Assembly: GCA_016838825.1 (NCBI GenBank)
Contig: JAEHKU010000008.1
Coordinates: 1-33,495, forward strand
DNA length: 33,495 bases
Direction: 5' to 3'
From: Nitrosopumilales archaeon
GTDB taxonomy: Archaea; Thermoproteota; Nitrososphaeria; Nitrososphaerales; Nitrosopumilaceae
Shown: positions 31,229 through 33,495 of the stretch, one piece after another
Layout of the letters: the number at the start of each line of letters is the position of its first letter
Position numbering within the stretch: position 1 is the stretch's first letter
Program-made: the position numbers and the translations under genes
Notes under the pieces: generated by a model
Told to the model about the DNA's origin: nothing
The model's database searches: none
What the model saw: only the letters and a program-made list of their open reading frames with translations

Positions 31229-32305
31229 GTGAAAGCCGTAGTTTATGAGGAATATGCTCCGGATGATGATTATAAGAAAATTTTAAAAGTGAAAGATATT
31301 GATGAACCAAAACCAAAACCTAATGAAGTAGTTTTTACAATTAAGGCTGCATCTCTAAATTATAATGATATTTGGGGGATGAGGGGTAATCCTATTCCTG
31401 TCACACTACCACACGTTTCTGGTTCTGATGCAGCAGGAGATGTAATTGCTGTCGGTGATGAAGTGAGGACTGTAAAAGTTGGTGATAAAGTTGTGTCTCA
31501 TTCTAACATGTCATGTAGAGTTTGTGATGCATGTACAGACGGTCGTGAATTTGATTGTCTAAGACGAACCATCTGGGGATTCCAGACAGGTCCTAACTGG
31601 GGAGCCTTTTCAGAAGTTTCTCATCTACCAGAAGTAAATGTTGTAAAAATTCCACAAAATGTAAGCTATGATGAAGCTGCTGCAGCTTCCATGACTCTTC
31701 TTACGTCTTGGCATATGCTGGTAGGTAGAGCAAAGATTAGACCAGGTCAAACTGTTTTGATTATGGGAGGCGGTTCTGGTGTTGGTAGTTTTGGTATTCA
31801 GATAGCAAAACTTTACAATTGTACTGTAATTGCAACAGCAAGTCCAGATAAGCTAGAAAAACTAAAGCAACTTGGTGCTGACTATGCAGTAGACCATAGA
31901 AAGGAAGATTGGCATAAAGAAGTAAGAGGTATCACAAAAGAAATAGCAAAATCTACTGGCAGTTCACCTGGAATAGATGTTTCTTTCGATCATATAGGAC
32001 AAAGTCATTGGAATAAACAGCTCACATTGCTAAAGTTTGGTGCAACATTAGTATCGTGTGGTGCTACCACAGGTTATGACGCTAAAACTGATCTACGACA
32101 TGTCTTCTTCAAAGGAACAAATATTCTTGGCTCAACCCAGGGAACAAGGGCTGAACTTGAACAGGGATTTTATTGGATGGGACGAGGAAAGATAAAGGCT
32201 ACAATAGATTCAGTCCACTCTTTTGAAAATGCAGCAGAAGCCCATACCAAGATGTTGACTGGTAAAGGACTGTTTGGCAAAATCTTATTGAAACCAGAAG
32301 TATAG
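31229..32305 (+). CDS. MDR-superfamily reductase/dehydrogenase
   Basis: This 358-residue enzyme belongs to the medium-chain dehydrogenase/reductase superfamily. The N-terminal GroES-like domain retains the structural zinc lobe (C96, C99, C102, C110), but the catalytic zinc ligands are replaced: SLNYNDIWG in place of the Cys motif and SGSDAAG in place of GHE. It therefore resembles quinone or enoyl-type reductases more than alcohol dehydrogenases. The nucleotide-binding motif is GGGSGVGSFG (about 175-184). Substrate unknown; an enoyl-CoA or acryloyl-CoA reductase is possible in this lineage but not shown. The start is GTG. A CitE-like gene follows after 7 bases, so the two are probably co-transcribed. 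Confidence 0.9.
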   Translation: MKAVVYEEYAPDDDYKKILKVKDIDEPKPKPNEVVFTIKAASLNYNDIWGMRGNPIPVTLPHVSGSDAAGDVIAVGDEVRTVKVGDKVVSHSNMSCRVCDACTDGREFDCLRRTIWGFQTGPNWGAFSEVSHLPEVNVVKIPQNVSYDEAAAASMTLLTSWHMLVGRAKIRPGQTVLIMGGGSGVGSFGIQIAKLYNCTVIATASPDKLEKLKQLGADYAVDHRKEDWHKEVRGITKEIAKSTGSSPGIDVSFDHIGQSHWNKQLTLLKFGATLVSCGATTGYDAKTDLRHVFFKGTNILGSTQGTRAELEQGFYWMGRGKIKATIDSVHSFENAAEAHTKMLTGKGLFGKILLKPEV

Positions 32306-32312
32306 GCTACGT

Positions 32313-33170
32313 ATGGCAAGGCTTCTTCGCAGCCTAATTTTTGTTCCAGGAAATAATTTCCGATTTTTAGGGAAAGCAAAATCATTAAAAGCAGACATTA
32401 TATGTTTTGATCTAGAAGATTCAGTACCAGATGAAGAGAAAGAAACTGCACGAAAACTTGTCAGAGAGGCTCTAAAGAATAGACTACAATATACATCAGA
32501 AGTTTATGTCAGGACGAATTCACCTACATCCGGCATGATATCTCAAGACTTGGAGAAAATAGTTTGGAAGGGAATTGATGGTATTGTAATTCCAAAAGTT
32601 AACAACATTAAGGAATTAAAAAAAATTGAAAAAAAACTTGAAAGTTTAGAGAAAAAACGGAAGTTAAGGCCAATTGAATTAATGCCTTCGATTGAATCAG
32701 CAGAAGGTGCTGTAAATGCTTACAGCATAGCTTCTCATAGTAAACGAGTTTCAGCTTTGATTTTTGGTATCTTCGACTTGTTAAATGACATGAGTATTGA
32801 ATATAGCAAACAACCAGAGGGGGCTAAATACACGAGAGCAAAGATACCCGTAGATGCTAGAGCAGCAGGCATCTATGCGATAGATGCTATTTGGCAAGAT
32901 CTCAAAGACAAAAAAGGTCTAAGAGAAGATTGTATTATTGGAAAAAGTTTAGGTTATAGCGGAAAATGTCTAATTCACCCAGATCAACTTTCTATAGCCC
33001 ACCATATTTTTCATCCAAACAAAACAGAAATCCAGTGGGCAGAGAAAGTATGCAAAACATATCTAAAATCTGTCAAAAAAGGGAAAGGTGCTACAGTAGC
33101 AGATGGAAAGATGATCGATGAAGTTCATTTCAAAAGAGCTAAATCATTATTAAAATTAACCAAAAGTTAG
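32313..33170 (+). CDS. CitE-like lyase (HpcH/HpaI aldolase family)
   Basis: The 285-residue TIM-barrel protein belongs to the CitE/malyl-CoA lyase/CLYBL group. Visible motifs are RSLIFVPGNN at the start, the metal-binding ICFDLEDSVPDEEK, VRTNSP (substrate Arg), IPKVNN, MPSIESAEG (catalytic/metal Glu) and GKSLGYSGKCLIHPDQL near the C-terminus. Such enzymes cleave or form C-C bonds in acyl-CoA compounds such as (3S)-citryl-, malyl- or citramalyl-CoA. No citrate lyase alpha or gamma partners are nearby, so a CoA-thioester lyase or thioesterase is more likely than citrate lyase. It begins 7 bases after the reductase gene. Confidence 0.92.
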   Translation: MARLLRSLIFVPGNNFRFLGKAKSLKADIICFDLEDSVPDEEKETARKLVREALKNRLQYTSEVYVRTNSPTSGMISQDLEKIVWKGIDGIVIPKVNNIKELKKIEKKLESLEKKRKLRPIELMPSIESAEGAVNAYSIASHSKRVSALIFGIFDLLNDMSIEYSKQPEGAKYTRAKIPVDARAAGIYAIDAIWQDLKDKKGLREDCIIGKSLGYSGKCLIHPDQLSIAHHIFHPNKTEIQWAEKVCKTYLKSVKKGKGATVADGKMIDEVHFKRAKSLLKLTKS

Positions 33171-33327
33171 AAAGGAATTAGGAATCTAAATAAAAAAAGC
33201 AATTGAACTAGTATTGCAGCATTTATTCCAAATTACATTTGATACGAACTGTTAACGAATCTTGATTTGGATATAATTTTGATATTTAGTTATAACCCAA
33301 AAATATTGATGAGTGTAGGATAATAGA

Positions 33328-33495
33328 TTGCTCAAGACTCGATATAATGGAACTATTCGATTGGTTACTCAACCTGATCATGCAGCAGTATCTGGTTACA
33401 TGGCAGCACATTGGGGCAACGAAGAGTTTTCCAAATTGGGTTATTTTGATGATTCGTCAGAACCTGAACAGTTAGCGGCAGAAACAATTTTTGGT
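33328..33495 (+). CDS. DUF3891-like protein (3' end outside window)
   Basis: An open frame begins at TTG 33328, the first possible start after an in-frame stop at 33316-33318, and runs to the window edge (56 codons). The product begins MLKTRYNGTIRLVTQPDHAA and continues with VSGYMAAHWGN, the opening of the DUF3891 family, whose conserved TQxDHxxxS and WGN motifs suggest a metal-dependent enzyme fold; its function is unknown. The 157-base gap upstream is AT-rich, with TATA-like elements near 33270-33295. Confidence 0.75.
   Translation, partial: MLKTRYNGTIRLVTQPDHAAVSGYMAAHWGNEEFSKLGYFDDSSEPEQLAAETIFG

Overview
The window looks like a chromosomal segment of an ammonia-oxidizing thaumarchaeon (Nitrososphaerota), most likely a marine or Nitrosopumilus-like lineage. 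The evidence is a low G+C content, archaeal information-processing genes (Nep1, RNase P subunit 4, S19e, PDCD5), a secreted blue-copper protein with a C-terminal PEFG sorting signal, a cobalamin-dependent ribonucleotide reductase, an archaeal thiolase/DUF35 pair, and many genes whose TATA box sits about 25-30 bases before the start codon (leaderless style). Lineage is an inference; there is no rRNA in the window.

Region 1 (1-10682) holds rotary ATPase genes from two operons in tandem. The 3' end of a first operon (B, D, a 43-residue protein, proteolipid K; a crenarchaeal-like order) is followed, after its own promoter, by a complete second operon K-E-C-F-A-B-D-(small membrane protein)-H-I with the gene content of euryarchaeal A/V-type ATPases. 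The two B genes share a 91-base tract with only two differences although the rest of the genes is clearly diverged, which suggests gene conversion. The two proteolipids differ at a position known to bind sodium in other rotors.

Region 2 (10754-16192) has divergent pyrI and pyrB, a four-CBS-domain protein, and a NikR-like repressor divergent from a ZnuABC-type metal transporter. A perfect 10-base dyad lies between them and overlaps the transporter's TATA box.

Region 3 (16216-21260) carries cell-surface proteins (cupredoxin with PEFG tail; a secreted protein with two WIKNNA repeats), a rhomboid protease, a small 4-oxalocrotonate tautomerase-like gene, a nitrilase-family amidohydrolase and a protein with two topoisomerase-type zinc fingers.

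Region 4 (21297-28138) has an acetyl-CoA acetyltransferase with its DUF35 partner, a short zinc ribbon, and what I consider the most interesting pair: a 698-residue protein fusing a winged helix, an ATP-cone, a catalytically dead class III ribonucleotide reductase-like body and its zinc ribbon, directly upstream of the class II ribonucleotide reductase nrdJ. Two identical 10-base direct repeats 21 bases apart lie in the intergenic region. I propose that this is an archaeal analogue of bacterial NrdR, a nucleotide-sensing regulator of dNTP synthesis.

Region 5 (28171-33495) has a secreted glycosidase-like protein, tRNA-Gly(UCC), Nep1, an rnp4-rps19e-pdcd5 cluster, an MDR-family reductase with a CitE-like lyase, and the start of a DUF3891 protein. 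I saw no insertion sequence, CRISPR array or rRNA.
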